Part shown: positions 41,991 through 51,196 of the stretch, in pieces
Numbering within the stretch: the first letter of the stretch is position 1
How the letters are laid out: each line of letters opens with the position of its first letter
Assembly: GCF_016031655.1 (NCBI RefSeq)
Contig: NZ_JACCHQ010000012.1
Coordinates: forward strand, 99,501-163,500
DNA from: Bradyrhizobium glycinis
GTDB lineage: Bacteria; Pseudomonadota; Alphaproteobacteria; Rhizobiales; Xanthobacteraceae
Direction of reading: 5' to 3'
Length of the DNA stretch: 64,000 nucleotides
The notes under the pieces: model-generated
Seen by the model: only the letters and a program-made list of their open reading frames with translations
The model's database searches: none
What the model was told of the DNA's origin: nothing
Translations under genes and position numbers: made by a program

Positions 41991-42068
41991 GTCATTGCGA
42001 GCGCAGCGAAGCAATCCAGACTACCTCCGCGGAAAGATTCTGGATTGCTTCGCTGGGCTCGCAATGAC
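41991..42068. repeat. Long inverted repeat GTCATTGCGAGC family
   Basis: Two 30-bp arms (41991-42020 and 42039-42068) pair with one mismatch around an 18-bp loop. The repeat ends 15 bp before the GFA gene start, next to its ribosome binding site. A related, more degraded copy is at 44565-44641. Confidence 0.85.
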
Positions 42069-42083
42069 AACGGAGAGACGTCT

Positions 42084-42587
42084 ATGGCCAAAGCCGCAGC
42101 CGCCGCAGGGATCGCTACTGGCCAATGCCTCTGCGGCAAGGTCGCCTTCGAGATCGACGTGCCTGCGCGCTGGGCTTGGCACGATCATTCCGCCGCCAGC
42201 CGCCGCGCTCATGGTGCGGCCTATGCCACCTATGTCGGAAGCTGGAAGAAGCGCTTCCGCATCACCTCCGGCAAGACCGCGCTGACCCGCTACGAGGACA
42301 GGGCGACGAAGACCGTGCGCAGCTTCTGCTCGCATTGCGGCACGCCGATCATGTACGAACGCCCGCGCGGCCCGCACATGGTCAACATCCCGCGGGCGCT
42401 GTTCAACGAGCGCACCGGCCGCCAGCCGCTCTATCACATCGCCATCGAAGAGCTGCAGGAATGGGCCTATACCGGTGAGCCCTTGGTGCCGCTGAAGGGC
42501 TTTCCCGGGGTCGTCTGGCAGCGCTCGAAAAAGAAGAAGCGCGCTGGCGCCGAGGACCCGTTCGAACTCGGGCGGGAGGAGATGTAG
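42084..42587 (+). CDS. GFA-like protein lacking the central cysteine pair
   Basis: A 167-residue protein of the glutathione-dependent formaldehyde-activating (GFA/CENP-V) fold. The first CxC (CLCG, Cys15/Cys17) and the CxxC (CSHC, Cys82/Cys85) are present. The usual central CHCxxC is replaced by HDHSAAS at 33-39, so one zinc site is missing. A GFA enzyme role is therefore doubtful. The C-terminus is a lysine-rich tail (SKKKKRAG). Start 42084 has GGAGAG at 42072-42077. Confidence 0.8.
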   Translation: MAKAAAAAGIATGQCLCGKVAFEIDVPARWAWHDHSAASRRAHGAAYATYVGSWKKRFRITSGKTALTRYEDRATKTVRSFCSHCGTPIMYERPRGPHMVNIPRALFNERTGRQPLYHIAIEELQEWAYTGEPLVPLKGFPGVVWQRSKKKKRAGAEDPFELGREEM

Positions 42588-42599
42588 CTCTGTTCGCTC

Positions 42600-42772
42600 C
42601 GCTCTCGTGTCCCGGACGCGCTGCAGCGTGAAACGCTGCGCAGAGCCGGGACCCATGTATCAGCGAGCTCGGCGCGAATCTGGGTCCCGGCTCTGCGTCG
42701 CACCGCCGTAAGCGCGTTCACGCGCGTCTTCGGCGCGCTATGGCGCTGCGCCGCGTCCGGGACGCGAGAGCG
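42600..42772. repeat. Long inverted repeat with CCGGGAC arms
   Basis: The outer arms CGCTCTCGTGTCCCGGACGCG (42600-42620) and the matching end (42752-42772) pair over 21 bp with one mismatch. Inside, GCGCAGAGCCGGGACCCA (42637-42654) pairs with TGGGTCCCGGCTCTGCG (42681-42697). It fills the gap between the GFA and ThDP-enzyme genes. Confidence 0.8.
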
Positions 42773-42885
42773 CAGTTTGCCTCGCCCGCGCAACGCAGCC
42801 ATGACCGCGCTTCCTTGCGCGTCTGCCAACATCTCGGCCATCATGCCTTCAGTCCTTGCGGCAATTGTCCGCTCCTGGAGGAAAC

Positions 42886-44547
42886 ATGAAGAACAAGATC
42901 ACAGGCCGCTCCGCTTTTCTCGCGCTGCTCAAGGACGAGGGCATCACGCATCTGTTCGGCAATCCCGGCACCACCGAGCTGCCGATCATGCATGCGCTGA
43001 AGGACCATCCCGATCTCACCTATGTCATGGCGATGCAGGAGAGCCTGGTGGTCGCGATCGCCGACGGCTACAGCCGCGCCTCCGGCAAGCTGGTCGCCTG
43101 CAACGTGCATGTCGCGCCCGGCCTCGGCAATGCCATGGGCTCGCTCTATAACGCCCAGTTCACGGGCACGCCGATGATCCTGACCGCGGGCCAGCAGGAG
43201 CAGGGCCACGGCCTGATGGAGCCGGTGCTCTATGGTCCGCTGGTGCGCATGGCCGAGCCGCTGGTGAAATGGGCCGTCGAGGTGACGCGGCTGGAGGACC
43301 TGCCGCGCATCGTGCGCCGCGCCGCCAAGGTGGCGATGACGCCGCCGACCGGGCCGGTGTTCATCTCGCTGCCGGGCGACATCCTCAACAGCGAAGCCGG
43401 CATCGATCTCGGCCGCTCCACCCGCATCGATGCGCGCACGAAACCATCGGACGAGGCGCTGAAGGCCTTTGCCGCACGCCTGCTCAAGGCCGAGCGTCCC
43501 GTGATCGTCACCATGGACGAGGTGGTCAAGAGCGATGCGCTGAAGGAGGCCGCCGGACTGGCCGAGCTGCTCGGCGCTGCGGCCTATCAGTCCTCGACGC
43601 CGTATGGCTCGCACTTTCTGTCCGAGAGCCCGAGCTTCGTCGGCACGCTCGCGCGCGTGCAGAAGGCCGCCCGCGATACGCTCGCGCCTTACGATCTGCT
43701 GATCGCGCTCGGCGGCGATCCCTTGCGGATGTCGGTCTATAGCGAGGTCGACGCGCTGCCCGAGCACCTCGGCATCGTGCAGATCGGCCTCGTCGATTGG
43801 GAGATCGCCAAGAACTACGGGGCCGAAATCGCGCTGAAGGCGGATTTGAAGGAAACGCTGCGCGCGCTGATCCCGGTGCTGAAGGAGATGGGCGGCGCGA
43901 CACTCGCGAGTCGCGCAAAGCAGCGTCTCGCCGAGCTCGCGCCGAAGAACTGGACTGCACGCCGTGCCGCTTTGGTCGAACAGATCGGCAACAGCGCGGG
44001 CCGCACACCGATCGATCCGGACTTTCTCGTGCTGCAAATGATCGAAGCCATGCCTGACAACGCCATTCTCGTGGACGAAGGCCTCACCTCCAGCCGGCAG
44101 GTCACGGCCCTGCATCCGCATCGCGATCGCTACGGCTACCACGGGCTCGCCTCCGGCGGCATCGGCTGGGGCCTGCCGGCCTCGGTCGGGGCGAGCATTG
44201 CCAATCCGGATCGCCCCGTGGTGTGCTTCTCCGGCGATGGCAGCGCGATGTATTCGATCCAGTCGCTGTGGACGGCGGCGCATCACAAGCTGCCGCTCAA
44301 CGTCGTCATCGCCAACAACGGCGGCTATCGCATCATCAAGCAGCGGCTGCTCGCCTTCCACGGCGATGACAATTACGTCGGCATGGATTTCGCCGATCCG
44401 CCCGTGGATTTCACCGGCGTCGCCAAGGCGCTCGGCTGTGAGGCGATCAAGGTCAGCGATCCCCGCGAACTGAAGGCGACGCTGGCGTCGGCGTTCAACC
44501 GGCCGGGGACGAAGTTGATCGAGGTGATGGTGGATGGGAAGGTTTGA
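42886..44547 (+). CDS. Thiamine diphosphate-dependent decarboxylase (benzoylformate decarboxylase-like)
   Basis: A 553-residue ThDP enzyme: N-terminal PYR domain (GNPGTTELP, Glu52 in MQESLVV for the cofactor, His75 in NVHVAPGLGNAMG), a central domain, and a C-terminal PP domain with the GDGSAMYSIQSLW cofactor motif ending in ANNGGY. It resembles benzoylformate decarboxylase more than acetolactate synthase. The serine at the BFD substrate pocket is Thr29 here, and the second catalytic histidine position is RMSVYS, so the substrate probably differs. Start 42886 has GGAGG at 42877-42881. Confidence 0.85.
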   Translation: MKNKITGRSAFLALLKDEGITHLFGNPGTTELPIMHALKDHPDLTYVMAMQESLVVAIADGYSRASGKLVACNVHVAPGLGNAMGSLYNAQFTGTPMILTAGQQEQGHGLMEPVLYGPLVRMAEPLVKWAVEVTRLEDLPRIVRRAAKVAMTPPTGPVFISLPGDILNSEAGIDLGRSTRIDARTKPSDEALKAFAARLLKAERPVIVTMDEVVKSDALKEAAGLAELLGAAAYQSSTPYGSHFLSESPSFVGTLARVQKAARDTLAPYDLLIALGGDPLRMSVYSEVDALPEHLGIVQIGLVDWEIAKNYGAEIALKADLKETLRALIPVLKEMGGATLASRAKQRLAELAPKNWTARRAALVEQIGNSAGRTPIDPDFLVLQMIEAMPDNAILVDEGLTSSRQVTALHPHRDRYGYHGLASGGIGWGLPASVGASIANPDRPVVCFSGDGSAMYSIQSLWTAAHHKLPLNVVIANNGGYRIIKQRLLAFHGDDNYVGMDFADPPVDFTGVAKALGCEAIKVSDPRELKATLASAFNRPGTKLIEVMVDGKV

Positions 44548-44564
44548 GGCAGGACGCCTCAACC

Positions 44565-44641
44565 GTCATTGCGAGGAGCGCAGCGACGAAGCAATCCAGG
44601 CTGTGTCTGCGGAGGGATTCCTTCGCTTCGCTCGCAATGAC
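44565..44641. repeat. Inverted repeat GTCATTGCGAGG family, degraded copy
   Basis: GTCATTGCGAGGAGCGCAGCG at the left end pairs loosely with CGCTTCGCTCGCAATGAC at the right end, with GAAGCAATCCAGG inside. It is related to the repeat at 41991-42068 and lies just after the ThDP gene. Confidence 0.72.
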
Positions 44642-44655
44642 GAGGAGGCGGCAAC

Positions 44656-46035
44656 CTACCCCTTTCTTCCCACCCGATACCCCGCTGCCGGATGGGGCGC
44701 GTCGAGCCTCGCACGCCCGCCGCCGAACAGCTTCTCCCGCAGTGTCCCCTTCGCATACTCTTTCTTGTACCTTCCCCGTCGTGTCAGCTCCGGCACCAGC
44801 ATGTCGGCGATGTCCTCGAAATCGCCGGGCGAGATCGCGAACGCGACGTTGAGGCCATCGACATCCGTCGCCTCGAACCATTCTTCGATCTTGTCAGCGA
44901 CCATCTCGGGCGTGCCGACCACGACCGGGCCGGCGCCGCCGATGCCGACATGCTCGATGACGTCACGCACGGTCCAGACACGGTCAGGATCGGCGCGGGT
45001 GACGTTGTCCATCGCGCTGCGGCCGGCATCGTTCTGGACGTGGCGCACCTGCTGGTCGAGGTCGTAGCCGGAGAAGTCGACGCCGGTCCATCCCGACATC
45101 AGCGCCAGCGCGCCTTCGGGGCTGATGTGGCGGCGATAGTCGGCGTATTTTTCCTTTGCCTCGGCTTCCGTCCGTCCGAGGATGATCGTCATCATCGAGA
45201 ACATCAGGATCTCGGCCGGCTTGCGGCCGAGCGCGGCGGCTTCCTGCCGGATCGCAGACACGCGCGGCGCGATCACCTTGGCCGACGGCCCCGACATGAA
45301 CACACACTCGGCATGCTTGGCCGCGAATTGCCGGCCGCGCGGCGAGGTGCCGGCCTGGTACAGCACCGGCGTGCGCTGCGGCGATGGCTCGCTGAGATGA
45401 ATCGTGTTGTTGATGCGAAAGTTCGGGCCGTCATGATTGACGCGATGAACTCTTGCCGGGTCGGTGAAGATGCCGCGCTTGCGGTCGCGCAGCACGGCAT
45501 CGTCCTCCCAGCTGCCTTCCCAGAGCTTGTAGACGACCTCCATATATTCGTCGGCGATGTCGTAGCGGTCGTCGTGCCCGGTCTGCTTGTCCTTGCCGGC
45601 GCCGCGCGCGGCGCTGTCGAGATAGCCGGTGACGACGTTCCAGCCGATCCGCCCCTCGGTGAGATGATCGAGCGTCGACATCCGCCGTGCGAACGGGTAG
45701 GGCGGCTCGAACGACAGATTGCTGGTGACGCCGAAGCCAAGATTTTGCGTCACCGCCGCCATCGCCGACAGCAGCAGCAGCGGCTCGTTCGACGGCGTCT
45801 GCGCTGCATTGCGCAAGGCTGCGTCAGGGCTATTGCCATAGACGTCATAGACGCCGAGCACGTCAGCCAGGAACAGCCCGTCGAAGCGGCCGCGCTCCAG
45901 CGTCTTGGCCAAGTCGATCCAGTAGGGCAGGCGGTTATATTCGGCGGTGCGGTCGCGCGGATGGGTCCACAGGCCTGGTGACTGGTGTGCGACGCAATTC
46001 ATCGCAAAGGCGTTGAGCCTGATCTCTTTGGCCAT
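44656..46035 (-). CDS. LLM class flavin-dependent monooxygenase (NtaA/DszA type)
   Basis: A 459-residue flavin-dependent monooxygenase of the NtaA/SnaA/DszA subgroup, with TIM-barrel hallmarks such as MNCVAHQSPGLWTHPRD, the EGRIGWNVVTGYLDSAARG segment near 130 and PVLYQAGTSPRGRQFAA near 235. Members oxidise nitrilotriacetate-, sulfone- or amide-type substrates using reduced FMN from a separate reductase. No reductase gene is adjacent. Start 46035 has GAGGG upstream. It is divergent from an M20 peptidase gene, hinting at a linked substrate. Confidence 0.88.
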   Translation of the reverse strand: MAKEIRLNAFAMNCVAHQSPGLWTHPRDRTAEYNRLPYWIDLAKTLERGRFDGLFLADVLGVYDVYGNSPDAALRNAAQTPSNEPLLLLSAMAAVTQNLGFGVTSNLSFEPPYPFARRMSTLDHLTEGRIGWNVVTGYLDSAARGAGKDKQTGHDDRYDIADEYMEVVYKLWEGSWEDDAVLRDRKRGIFTDPARVHRVNHDGPNFRINNTIHLSEPSPQRTPVLYQAGTSPRGRQFAAKHAECVFMSGPSAKVIAPRVSAIRQEAAALGRKPAEILMFSMMTIILGRTEAEAKEKYADYRRHISPEGALALMSGWTGVDFSGYDLDQQVRHVQNDAGRSAMDNVTRADPDRVWTVRDVIEHVGIGGAGPVVVGTPEMVADKIEEWFEATDVDGLNVAFAISPGDFEDIADMLVPELTRRGRYKKEYAKGTLREKLFGGGRARLDAPHPAAGYRVGRKG

Positions 46036-46297
46036 GCTGATCCCTCGGCACCCTGTACTGAGCGCTCTTCGAATGATAGATGTGCGCCCCAACTTGGCGA
46101 ACTTCTTGCATATCGCTTGCGCTTGGCAAGGCCAAAGTCAGCGTCGCAGCTGCGCTTGGCAGGCCGATCTCAACGAAGCAAGAGCGAAATCCCAAGAGAA
46201 CTGCAAGGGAAGTACAAGAACTATCCAAGTCCTCGCCACTTTCGAAGGCCAACCCGCCTCGGGTAAGGTCCTTTGTCCACGATCTCGAAAAGCAAGT
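46036..46297. promoter_or_regulatory. Divergent promoter region with a short direct repeat
   Basis: This 262-bp gap separates the LLM gene and the M20 gene. TGCGCTTGGCAAGGCC (from 46119) and TGCGCTTGGCAGGCC (46151-46165) are near-identical and 32 bp apart; the first contains the small palindrome TTGGCAAGGCCAA. They may be regulator half sites. Confidence 0.35.
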
Positions 46298-47695
46298 ATG
46301 ACCAGAGCCGACGCCATTGCCCGCGCCCGTGAGGATTTCAACTCCGGCGCGTTCCTCGCTGAACTCGACCGCCGCGTCGCCTACAAGACCGAGAGCCAGA
46401 ATCCGCAGCGCGGCCCCGAGCTGCGTGCCTATCTGGAACAGGAGATGCAGCCGGCTTTCGCCGCGCTCGATTTTTCCAGCCGCATCGTCGAATCCCCGAG
46501 CGGCAAGGCGCCGTTCCTGTTCGCCGAGCATCACGAGAGCGCGTCCGCGCCGACCGTGCTGGTCTATGGCCATGGCGACGTCGTCGACGGCATGGAAGGC
46601 GAATGGCGTGACGGCCGCGATCCCTGGCGCACCACCGTAGCAGGGGCGCGCCTCTACGGCCGCGGCACCGCCGACAACAAGGGCCAGCACAGCATCAACA
46701 TGGCGGCACTCCGTGCGGTGCGCGAGGCGCGCGGCGGCAAGCTCGGCTTCAATGCCAAGTTCATCATCGAGATGGGCGAGGAGATCGGCTCGCCCGATCT
46801 CGGCAAGGTCTGCGACCTCCATCGCGACGCGCTGAAGGCGGACCTGTTCATGGCTTCCGACGGCCCGCGCCTCTCGGCCGAGCGGCCGACGCTGTTTCTC
46901 GGCTGCCGGGGCGGCATCCGCATCCATCTCGACGTGAACTTGCGCGACGGCGGTCACCATTCCGGCAATTGGGGCGGCGTGCTTGCCAACCCCGCGACCA
47001 TCCTGGTCAACGCGATCTCGACCCTGGTCGACGGCCGCGGCCGTCTCCAGCTGGACGCCTTGAAGCCGCCGCGGCTGACCAACCAGATCCGCTCCTATCT
47101 CGCCGACGTCGAGGTGGTGCCGACTGCGGACGAGCCGGCGCTGGCCGAAAACTGGGGCGAGGAGGGTCTTTCGGCCGCTGAACGGCTCTACGCCTGGAAC
47201 ACGCTGGAAGTGCTGGCGATGTCCTCGGGCAATATCGAGAAGCCGGCCAATGCGATCCCGGGCCAGGCCAATGCGGTGCTGCAACTGCGGTTCGTGGTCG
47301 GGACGAAGGTTGATGGGCTGATCGAGGCGATCCGCACGCATCTGGTCGGGCACGGTTTTCCGATGGTCAAGGTGCGCGCCGCGCAGAGTTTTGCTGCATC
47401 GCGCACCGATTTCGACAGCCCATGGATCAAATGGGCGGCGGATTCGGTACAAGAGACCACCGGCAAGGCGCCGGCCGTGCTGCCGAATTTCGGCGGTTCG
47501 CTGCCCAACGACGTGTTTTCCGAGATCCTGGGCCTGCCGACGATCTGGGTGCCGCATTCCTATCCCGGCTGCTCCCAGCATGCGCCCAATGAGCACATCC
47601 TGCTGCCATTGACCGAAGAAGCCTTGACGGTGATGGCCGGGCTGTTCTGGGATCTCGGCGAGTTGCCAAAACCACTGACAGGCCCGTTAACCTGA
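46298..47695 (+). CDS. M20 family metallopeptidase
   Basis: A 465-residue zinc peptidase or amidohydrolase of the M20 family. The metal and catalytic set is visible: His92/Asp94 (YGHGDVVDG), Asp126 (RGTADNKGQ) and the Glu161/Glu162 pair (EMGEEIGS), followed by a dimerisation domain (about 205-330) and a final His in PHSYPGCSQHAPNEH. Members hydrolyse dipeptides or N-acyl amino acids. The start is placed at 46298 as the first sensible ATG; the ribosome binding site is weak. Confidence 0.88.
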   Translation: MTRADAIARAREDFNSGAFLAELDRRVAYKTESQNPQRGPELRAYLEQEMQPAFAALDFSSRIVESPSGKAPFLFAEHHESASAPTVLVYGHGDVVDGMEGEWRDGRDPWRTTVAGARLYGRGTADNKGQHSINMAALRAVREARGGKLGFNAKFIIEMGEEIGSPDLGKVCDLHRDALKADLFMASDGPRLSAERPTLFLGCRGGIRIHLDVNLRDGGHHSGNWGGVLANPATILVNAISTLVDGRGRLQLDALKPPRLTNQIRSYLADVEVVPTADEPALAENWGEEGLSAAERLYAWNTLEVLAMSSGNIEKPANAIPGQANAVLQLRFVVGTKVDGLIEAIRTHLVGHGFPMVKVRAAQSFAASRTDFDSPWIKWAADSVQETTGKAPAVLPNFGGSLPNDVFSEILGLPTIWVPHSYPGCSQHAPNEHILLPLTEEALTVMAGLFWDLGELPKPLTGPLT

Positions 47696-47780
47696 GCCCT
47701 TGATCCAGCCGAAAGTTACATTCTAATCCGGCTCGATTTGTGCTTGCATCCGGGCCGCATCATCCGAAAGGGGAAGAAAA

Positions 47781-48692
47781 GTGAAACATTTCCGTCACAT
47801 CGGGCTCGCGCTCGCCGCGACCTTCGTCGTCAGCCAGGCCGGGGCCCAGGAGCTGACCGGCACGCTGAAGAACATCAAGGACACCGGCGCGATCACGCTC
47901 GGCTTCCGCGACTCCTCGATCCCGTTCTCCTACCTCGACGACAACCAGAAGCCCGTCGGGTTCGCGATGGACATTTGCTACAAGATCGTCGACGCCGTGA
48001 AGAAGGAGCTCAAGCTCGACAAGCTCGAGGTCAAGCTCAACCCGGTGACCTCGGCGACCCGTATCCCGCTGATGGCCAACGGCACCATCGACCTCGAATG
48101 CGGCTCGACCACCAACAATGCCGAGCGCCAGAAGCAGGTCGCCTTCACCAACACGCACTTCCTGACCGCGAGCCGCTACGTCTTCAAGAAATCGAGCGGC
48201 CTGAAGTCGATCGAGGACCTCAAGGGCAAGACCGTGGTCTCGACCGCCGGCACCACCAACATCAAGCAGCTCACCGAAGCCAACGTCGCCAAGGGCCTCG
48301 GCGCCAACATCATTCCGGCCAAGGATCACGCCGAAGCCTTCCTGATGGTCGAGACCGACCGCGCGGTCGCCTTCGTCATGGACGACATCCTGCTGGCGAG
48401 CCTCGTCGCCGGCTCGAAGTCGCCGGACGACTATGCCATTTCCAAGGACGCGTTCTCCAAGCCCGAGCCCTACGGCATCATGCTGCGTAAGGACGACCCT
48501 GCCTTCAAGAAGGTGGTCGATGCTGCGACCGCCGCGCTCTACTCCTCGGGCGAGGCCGAGAAGATCTACAACAAATGGTTCACCCAGAAGATCCCGCCGA
48601 AGGGCCTGAACCTCAACACGCCGATCTCGGCCGAGCTGAAGAACGAGTTCGCCAAGCCGACGGACTCGCCGAACCCGGACGACTACAAGTAA
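47781..48692 (+). CDS. gltI: Glutamate/aspartate-type ABC substrate-binding protein
   Basis: A 303-residue periplasmic binding protein with a signal peptide (1-22, ending AGA) and the start GAITLGFRDSSIPFSYLDDNQKPVGFAMD. The GltI family signature LECGSTTNNAERQKQVAFT lies near 110-128. GTG is the start codon, with AAGGGG upstream. It is the first gene of a gltIJKL operon; the hairpin at 48704 lies between it and the permeases. Substrate preference for acidic amino acids is inferred from the family. Confidence 0.92.
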   Translation: MKHFRHIGLALAATFVVSQAGAQELTGTLKNIKDTGAITLGFRDSSIPFSYLDDNQKPVGFAMDICYKIVDAVKKELKLDKLEVKLNPVTSATRIPLMANGTIDLECGSTTNNAERQKQVAFTNTHFLTASRYVFKKSSGLKSIEDLKGKTVVSTAGTTNIKQLTEANVAKGLGANIIPAKDHAEAFLMVETDRAVAFVMDDILLASLVAGSKSPDDYAISKDAFSKPEPYGIMLRKDDPAFKKVVDAATAALYSSGEAEKIYNKWFTQKIPPKGLNLNTPISAELKNEFAKPTDSPNPDDYK

Positions 48693-48703
48693 GATGAGCT
48701 ATT

Positions 48704-48731
48704 CGCCTCTCCCCGCTTGAGGGGAGAGGCG
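48704..48731 (+). repeat. Hairpin between binding-protein and permease genes
   Basis: A perfect 11-bp stem CGCCTCTCCCC / GGGGAGAGGCG with a 6-nt loop starts 11 bp after gltI. It has no T-run. It belongs to the CTCTCCCC repeat family (also 32588-32735 and 52104-52271). In this place it could stabilise the gltI message and lower expression of the permease genes. Confidence 0.75.
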
Positions 48732-48820
48732 GTACATTTCGGACATTCTGGAGGGAGAATGGCCGGACATTTGCATAGGCGCCGGGACATCCATGACTGG
48801 CGCGTTCGCGCGGGGGACAC

Positions 48821-49552
48821 GTGAACTACAACTGGAACTGGGGAATCTTTTTCCAGCCGAACCCGATGGGGACCGGCACCTATCTCGACATGCTGCTGTC
48901 GGGGCTGGTGCTGACCCTCAAGACCGCGGCGCTGGCCTGGGTGATCGCGCTGATCACAGGCTCGATCGTCGGCGTCATGCGCACGCTGCCGTCGAAGGGC
49001 GCCAATTGGTTCGGCTTCGCTTACGTCGAATTCTTCCGCAACATGCCGCTTCTGGTGCAGCTCTTCCTGTGGTTCTTCGTGCTGCCGGAGATCCTGCCCA
49101 AGGCCGCGGGCCTGTGGCTGAAGCAATTGCCGAACGCGCCGTTCTGGACGGCTGCGATCGGCGTCGGCTTCTTCATGTCGGCGCGCGTTGCCGTGCAACT
49201 GCAGGCCGGCATCAGTTCGCTGCCGCGCGGGCAGAGGATGGCCGCAACCGCGCTGGGTCTGACCACGGTGCAGGGCTATCGCTACGTGCTGCTGCCGATG
49301 GCATTCCGCATCATCCTGCCGCCGCTGACCTCCGAGTTTCTCAACACCATCAAGAACACCGCGGTCGCCATCACCATCGGGCTGCTCGAGCTGACCGGAC
49401 AGGCGCGTTCGATGCAGGAATTCTCGTTCCAGGTGTTCGAGGCCTTCACCGCCGCGACCATCCTCTATCTCCTCGTCAACGCCGTCGTCGTGACCGCGAT
49501 GCGCTTCCTTGAGCGCTGGGTCGCGATCCCCGGCTACATCACGGGGAAATAA
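48821..49552 (+). CDS. gltJ: Glutamate/aspartate ABC permease GltJ
   Basis: A 243-residue permease with about five transmembrane helices and an EAA-type loop (GQRMAATALGLTTVQGYRYVLLPMA). Members pair with GltK to form the channel for acidic amino acids. A GTG start follows a 128-bp gap after gltI. The next permease begins 3 bp after its stop. Confidence 0.92.
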   Translation: MNYNWNWGIFFQPNPMGTGTYLDMLLSGLVLTLKTAALAWVIALITGSIVGVMRTLPSKGANWFGFAYVEFFRNMPLLVQLFLWFFVLPEILPKAAGLWLKQLPNAPFWTAAIGVGFFMSARVAVQLQAGISSLPRGQRMAATALGLTTVQGYRYVLLPMAFRIILPPLTSEFLNTIKNTAVAITIGLLELTGQARSMQEFSFQVFEAFTAATILYLLVNAVVVTAMRFLERWVAIPGYITGK

Positions 49553-49555
49553 GCG

Positions 49556-50248
49556 ATGTTCGGCAATCTCGATTTCGACGTTATCCGCCGTGCGCTGCCC
49601 TATCTGTTCTACGAGGGCATGACGTTCACACTGACGCTGACGGCACTCGCCGCCCTCGGCGGCCTCATCTTCGGTACGGCGCTCGCCCTAATGCGCCTGT
49701 CCGGCTTCAAGATCCTCGGCCGCATCGCCGGCGTCTATGTCGACTTCATGCGCTCGCTGCCGTTGGTGCTGGTGATCTTCTGGTTCTACTTCCTGGTGCC
49801 CTATATCGGGCAGTGGGTGACGGGCGCCTCGCGCCCGATCAGCGTCGGCGCCTTCGCGTCCTCGCTGATTACTTTCATCATGTTCGAGGCGGCGTATTTC
49901 TCCGAGATTATGCGCGCCGGCATCCAGTCAATCTCGCGCGGCCAGCCGGCCGCGGCCAGCGCGCTGGGGCTGACCTACGCGCAGACCATGCGCTACGTCG
50001 TGCTGCCGCAGGCCTTCCGCAACATGCTGCCGGTGCTGATCACGCAGACCATCGTGCTGTTCCAGGACACTTCGCTGGTCTACGTCCTGTCGATCACGGA
50101 CTTTCTGGGCGCGGCGAGCAAGGTGGCGCAGCGCGACGGCCGCCTGGTCGAGATGTATCTGTTCGCTGCGATCGTCTACTTCACCATTTCCTGTATCGCG
50201 TCCTACGGCGTCCGCCGCCTGCAGGCGCGCATCGCCATCATTCGATAG
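49556..50248 (+). CDS. gltK: Glutamate/aspartate ABC permease GltK
   Basis: A 230-residue permease with five hydrophobic segments and the loop QPAAASALGLTYAQTMRYVVLPQAF. It is homologous to GltJ and forms a heterodimer with it. Intact, ending VRRLQARIAIIR. It starts 3 bp after gltJ and is followed after 12 bp by gltL. Confidence 0.92.
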   Translation: MFGNLDFDVIRRALPYLFYEGMTFTLTLTALAALGGLIFGTALALMRLSGFKILGRIAGVYVDFMRSLPLVLVIFWFYFLVPYIGQWVTGASRPISVGAFASSLITFIMFEAAYFSEIMRAGIQSISRGQPAAASALGLTYAQTMRYVVLPQAFRNMLPVLITQTIVLFQDTSLVYVLSITDFLGAASKVAQRDGRLVEMYLFAAIVYFTISCIASYGVRRLQARIAIIR

Positions 50249-50260
50249 AGCGTGTCGATC

Positions 50261-50992
50261 ATGATCGAAATCAGCCATGTCAACAAATGGTACAGCCCCA
50301 CCTTCCAGGTGCTGACCGACTGCACCACCAATGTCACCAAGGGCGAGGTGGTCGTGGTCTGCGGCCCCTCGGGCTCGGGCAAGTCGACGCTGATCAAATG
50401 CGTCAATGCGCTGGAGCCGTTCCAGAGCGGCGACATCTTGGTCGACGGCACCAAGGTCAACGATCCCAAGACCGATCTGCCGAAGCTGCGCTCGCGCGTC
50501 GGCATGGTGTTCCAGCATTTCGAGCTGTTTCCGCACCTCAAGATCATCGACAATCTCTGCCTGGCGCAGGAGAAGGTGCTGGGCAGGGGGCATGACAAGG
50601 CGCAGGCCAAGGGCATGCAGCTGCTCGAGCGCGTCGGCTTGAAGGAGCAGGCGCAGAAATTCCCGGCGCAGCTCTCCGGCGGCCAGCAGCAGCGCGTCGC
50701 CATCGCACGCGCGCTCGCGATGGATCCGATCGTGATGCTGTTCGACGAGCCGACCTCGGCGCTCGATCCGGAAATGGTCAGCGAGGTGCTCGACGTCATG
50801 GTCGATCTTGCCCGCGAGGGCATGACCATGATGGTCGTGACTCACGAGATGGGTTTTGCCCGCAAGGTCGCCAACCGCGTCATCTTCATGGACCGCGGCG
50901 AGATCGTCGAGGACGCAGCGAAGGACGATTTCTTCGGTAAGCCCCGCAGCGACCGCGCGCAGAAGTTCTTGTCGAAGATTCTGTCGCATTAG
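50261..50992 (+). CDS. gltL: Glutamate/aspartate ABC ATPase GltL
   Basis: A 243-residue ATP-binding protein: Walker A GPSGSGKST, Q-loop MVFQHFELFPHL, signature LSGGQQQRVAIARAL, Walker B IVMLFDEPTSALDPEM and the switch VVTHEMGFA. It powers the GltJK pore. The start at 50261 (MIEISHVNKWY) matches the family; an in-frame GTG at 50252 is also possible. A large inverted repeat follows the stop. Confidence 0.94.
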   Translation: MIEISHVNKWYSPTFQVLTDCTTNVTKGEVVVVCGPSGSGKSTLIKCVNALEPFQSGDILVDGTKVNDPKTDLPKLRSRVGMVFQHFELFPHLKIIDNLCLAQEKVLGRGHDKAQAKGMQLLERVGLKEQAQKFPAQLSGGQQQRVAIARALAMDPIVMLFDEPTSALDPEMVSEVLDVMVDLAREGMTMMVVTHEMGFARKVANRVIFMDRGEIVEDAAKDDFFGKPRSDRAQKFLSKILSH

Positions 50993-50999
50993 CTCCTCT

Positions 51000-51120
51000 G
51001 TCATTCCGGGACGCGCCTCCTGGCGCGGGCCCGGAATCCATAACCACCAGCCGGGGTTATGGATTCTCAGATGCGCAGTTGCGCATCAAAGCTCGTCGCT
51101 GCGCGCCGCCCCGGAATGAC
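51000..51120. repeat. Long inverted repeat GTCATTCCGGG family
   Basis: GTCATTCCGGG at the left end pairs with CCCCGGAATGAC at the right end. Inner arms include CCATAACC / GGGTTATGG and GATGCGCAGTTGCGCATC. It fills the gap between gltL and the aminotransferase gene and is related to 41915-41953. Confidence 0.82.
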
Positions 51121-51196
51121 AGGTTGAGGGTTTCGTGGCGCCACCAAATCCCATATACGAACAGGCAATTCCCCCTTCCCTCCCAGGAGACCTGCC

